Program-made: the position numbers and the translations under genes | Shown: positions 62,311-64,000 of the stretch, piece by piece | Position numbering within the stretch: the stretch's first letter is position 1 | Layout: every line of letters starts with the position of its first letter | The notes under the pieces: generated by a model | What the model was told of the DNA's origin: nothing | Seen by the model: the letters and a program-made list of their open reading frames with translations, nothing else | Database searches by the model: none | Source: Gammaproteobacteria bacterium UBA2965 | GTDB taxonomy: Bacteria; Pseudomonadota; Gammaproteobacteria; Pseudomonadales; Azotimanducaceae | Direction: 5' to 3' | Length of the DNA: 64,000 nucleotides | Assembly (NCBI GenBank): GCA_002348385.1 | Contig: DEBD01000013.1 | Location: forward strand, 101,931-165,930

Positions 62311-63533
62311 TGACCCAGCCTATTGGCCAATTCGGCGGGTTCGGGCGGAGGTTGTGAATTGAGCACTCTGGCCAGGTGATGACGGGTTCGCTCCGCAAGC
62401 TCGTTGGTCCTGCGTTTTAGTTCCTGCCGGGTACCATCATCCTGATACATAGCTTGCACCAGCAGACGGGCAAGTTGGTCTGCACAGTCCTGCTCAGCAA
62501 CCTCCGCCACGTCGATAACACGCTTCTGTCGCATGAGCTCGAAGGTGCCTCTGAATTTCTGGTTGTAGGCCAGGCCCACGCTGGGCGTGCCCATGCCAGC
62601 CGCAAGAATGGCGGGGTGCATCCGGCCAGCTAGAAGCGCGCGTAGGCGGCCCATGATGGCCTTATAAAGGCGCGGATCGGATGCTTCGAGAATGCTAGCG
62701 CTTCCCTGTGGAAGTAAGTCGGCGAACTCCTTACAGATCTGCGTATCGTTCTCCACCGGCGAATGGTAGGTAGGTAAGAACACCACGTGAGCACCGGTCT
62801 TTGCAATTACCGCTTCAAGGGCACCGATGATGCGTGCTCGGAGCTCAGCCATGCGGCTGCGGCCACGTGGCGTAAATCCCAGGCGTGTACGCAGTTGGTG
62901 CGGAATCATGCCGCCCGCGGCGTTGAAATAGCGCCGGAGGGCCACACCAATCAGCGGTCGTCCATCAAGCGGGATACCGGCGGCACCGAGAGCTTTATCC
63001 GCCGCCTGCCCAGATGCTGCAGTCAGCATGAAGGCCGGGTCGGGGATCACATCAACGGTTTGAGAACAGGAACTCTGTAACGCTTCCTTGGCTAAACGGT
63101 CTCGCACGCTGACGGTGTCAAGCAGTGCGGTGGCTATTCGAGCGCTGAATCTGCTCAGCGGATGTCTAAGCGGTCCGGCGCCAATGCTGAATCCGATAAT
63201 GCGGCGCGCAAAAGGCCGAATAGTCAGCAGGCGAAAGGCCCAGTAGGGCATCTTGACCAGGCTGTCGTCGTCCTGAAACAACCCGCCACCGCCGCAGATC
63301 ACCGCATCACTGGCGGCCGCTGTCGCGAATAGCCCCTTCATTCCGCGCGGCCCCGGCGCCACGTACAGATCCGGAACGTCTGGGCCGTGCACGCGCAGCT
63401 GGTTGGCTACGATGGCTATCCTGGCCTCGCGGTGGATACGCTTAATGGCTTCGGTCAGGGCCAGGGCGATAGCCGAATCACCGAGATTGCCAGCTATGTC
63501 GCCGCCCACGATAAGAAACTGGCGGCCGCTCAC
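62307..63533 (-). CDS. Polysaccharide pyruvyl transferase family protein
   Basis: 408 aa. The N-terminal IVGGDIAGNLGDSAIALAL and VICGGGGLFQDDDSLVKM are typical of this family, as is the C-terminal SVGLAYNQKFRGTFEL. These enzymes add pyruvate ketals to sugars from phosphoenolpyruvate. It is the first gene of the four-gene ATGA-coupled minus-strand operon. The 209-base gap upstream of it is AT-rich (TTGTAATAATTAACC near 63670) and may contain its promoter. Confidence 0.83.
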   Translation of the reverse strand: MSGRQFLIVGGDIAGNLGDSAIALALTEAIKRIHREARIAIVANQLRVHGPDVPDLYVAPGPRGMKGLFATAAASDAVICGGGGLFQDDDSLVKMPYWAFRLLTIRPFARRIIGFSIGAGPLRHPLSRFSARIATALLDTVSVRDRLAKEALQSSCSQTVDVIPDPAFMLTAASGQAADKALGAAGIPLDGRPLIGVALRRYFNAAGGMIPHQLRTRLGFTPRGRSRMAELRARIIGALEAVIAKTGAHVVFLPTYHSPVENDTQICKEFADLLPQGSASILEASDPRLYKAIMGRLRALLAGRMHPAILAAGMGTPSVGLAYNQKFRGTFELMRQKRVIDVAEVAEQDCADQLARLLVQAMYQDDGTRQELKRRTNELAERTRHHLARVLNSQPPPEPAELANRLGQ

Positions 63534-63742
63534 GACACACCTGCTGGTGGGGCCACTACTGAGTGGGGATGACGGTGCATTGCGTTGCTGCTTGGCCAGT
63601 AGTTACGTTGGCAAGTTTATCCGTAGCCCATACTTCGAACGTGCGTCTATGTAAAGAAAGCATGGTTAATTATTACAATTAGCTCATTACCGAAACCCAG
63701 CATTGATGCGAGTAGCGGGAGAGGTGGATGCCTACTCTGCGC

Positions 63743-63895
63743 TTAAAACAGCGTATATATGAACGGCGCGACCGCAGAGCCCTCTGCCAGCACGATAAGT
63801 CCGCCAAGCAGCAACAAGACCATGATGATGGGGGCAAGCCAGAACTTCTTTCGCTCGCGCATGAAATCCCACAGGTCCGACAACAGCTCCAGCAT
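63743..63895 (-). CDS. DUF5989 family small membrane protein
   Basis: 50 aa, shorter than usual gene-finder limits. It reads MLELLSDLWDFMRERKKFWL, then a hydrophobic APIIMVLLLLGGLIVLAEGS and AVAPFIYTLF. This is the DUF5989 pattern, a one-helix protein that is found with SxtJ and carbamoyltransferase genes in polysaccharide or saxitoxin-like clusters. Its ATG is directly next to the stop of the SxtJ-like gene. Function is unknown. Confidence 0.82.
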   Translation of the reverse strand: MLELLSDLWDFMRERKKFWLAPIIMVLLLLGGLIVLAEGSAVAPFIYTLF

Positions 63896-64000
63896 CTAAA
63901 ATGGCCTATCCAGGTTATGGTTCTCAGATTGCGGACTCTCGAGTCGGTACGTCTCGGCGTCATCGTCGAGACGACGCATCATGGCATCCCATTTTATCAA
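63896..64000 (-). CDS. C-terminus of an SxtJ-like protein (cut by the window edge)
   Basis: 34 codons are visible, from the edge to a TAG at 63898-63896. The tail KWDAMMRRLDDDAETYRLES ending in LDRPF resembles the ends of SxtJ membrane proteins (a charged stretch, aromatic, then a terminal F). The gene order SxtJ then DUF5989 is common in polysaccharide loci. The rest of the gene lies outside the window. Confidence 0.5.
   Translation of the reverse strand: MIKWDAMMRRLDDDAETYRLESPQSENHNLDRPF

Overview
The window reads as chromosomal DNA of a GC-rich gammaproteobacterium. Pointers are a DUF3450/ExbB/ExbB/ExbD/TonB/TPR cluster of the TonB2 type, a GacA(UvrY)-uvrC-pgsA block, csrA, rmuC, an E. 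coli-type riboflavin synthase and HemF. Genus cannot be fixed from the sequence; a marine or sediment lineage is a guess. No phage, IS element or CRISPR array was seen.

Layout. 1-5.3 kb: TonB2-type energy-transduction operon closed by a strong terminator. 5.3-15 kb: ribE, a PilZ protein, pyrF, a soluble histidine kinase, glutaryl-CoA dehydrogenase, then gacA / family 5 uracil-DNA glycosylase / uvrC / pgsA and tRNA-Cys. 15-25 kb: a membrane-anchored sugar dehydrogenase fused to cytochrome c, two paralogous HsaA/acyl-CoA-dehydrogenase-like flavoenzymes on either side of a zinc alcohol dehydrogenase and a tRNA-Leu(UAA) split by a group I intron, then a sulfotransferase, tRNA-Leu(UAG), an exported methyltransferase and an enoyl-CoA hydratase. 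25-33 kb: rmuC, csrA, a FAN1-like VRR-NUC nuclease translationally coupled to an XPD/DinG-like helicase, pyruvate kinase and a TauE/SafE exporter. 33-37 kb: MORN-repeat protein, Ser/Thr kinase with a repeat-rich C-terminus, and a decayed FHA-domain gene. 37-45 kb: MBL hydrolase, a two-component system resembling the proteobacterial sortase-associated PdsS/PdsR family, and an NAD-related group (PnuC, NadR-like kinase, APH-like kinase, sirtuin). 44.5-54 kb: DsbA-fold isomerase with no standard start codon, phosphopantetheinyl transferase, CNT transporter, threonine aldolase, orphan ExbD, SMP-30 lactonase, an AT-rich gap with two perfect DnaA boxes, hemF, and an HMG-CoA-synthase-like/DUF35 fusion next to a thiolase. 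54-64 kb: a surface-polysaccharide locus with two FemAB/GNAT-like acyltransferases, an ABC exporter, and a four-gene minus-strand operon joined by ATGA overlaps (pyruvyltransferase-like, CapK-like, GT4, sterol-desaturase-like), preceded by a DUF5989 protein and the C-terminus of an SxtJ-like protein cut by the window edge.

How the genes may work together. GacA and CsrA are the transcriptional and RNA-binding ends of the Gac/Csr pathway, here 15 kb apart. The acyl-CoA dehydrogenase, enoyl-CoA hydratase, HMG-CoA-synthase-like protein, thiolase and the two HsaA-like enzymes point to aromatic, alicyclic or fatty-acid catabolism. FAN1-like nuclease, helicase, UvrC, UDG and RmuC add DNA-repair capacity. 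The last 10 kb probably make and export a modified polysaccharide.

Most distinctive signals: the intron-split tRNA-Leu(UAA), whose P3 and P7 helices can be traced; the broken FHA gene beside an intact kinase; the DnaA-box gap; and the PdsS/PdsR-like pair without a visible sortase.
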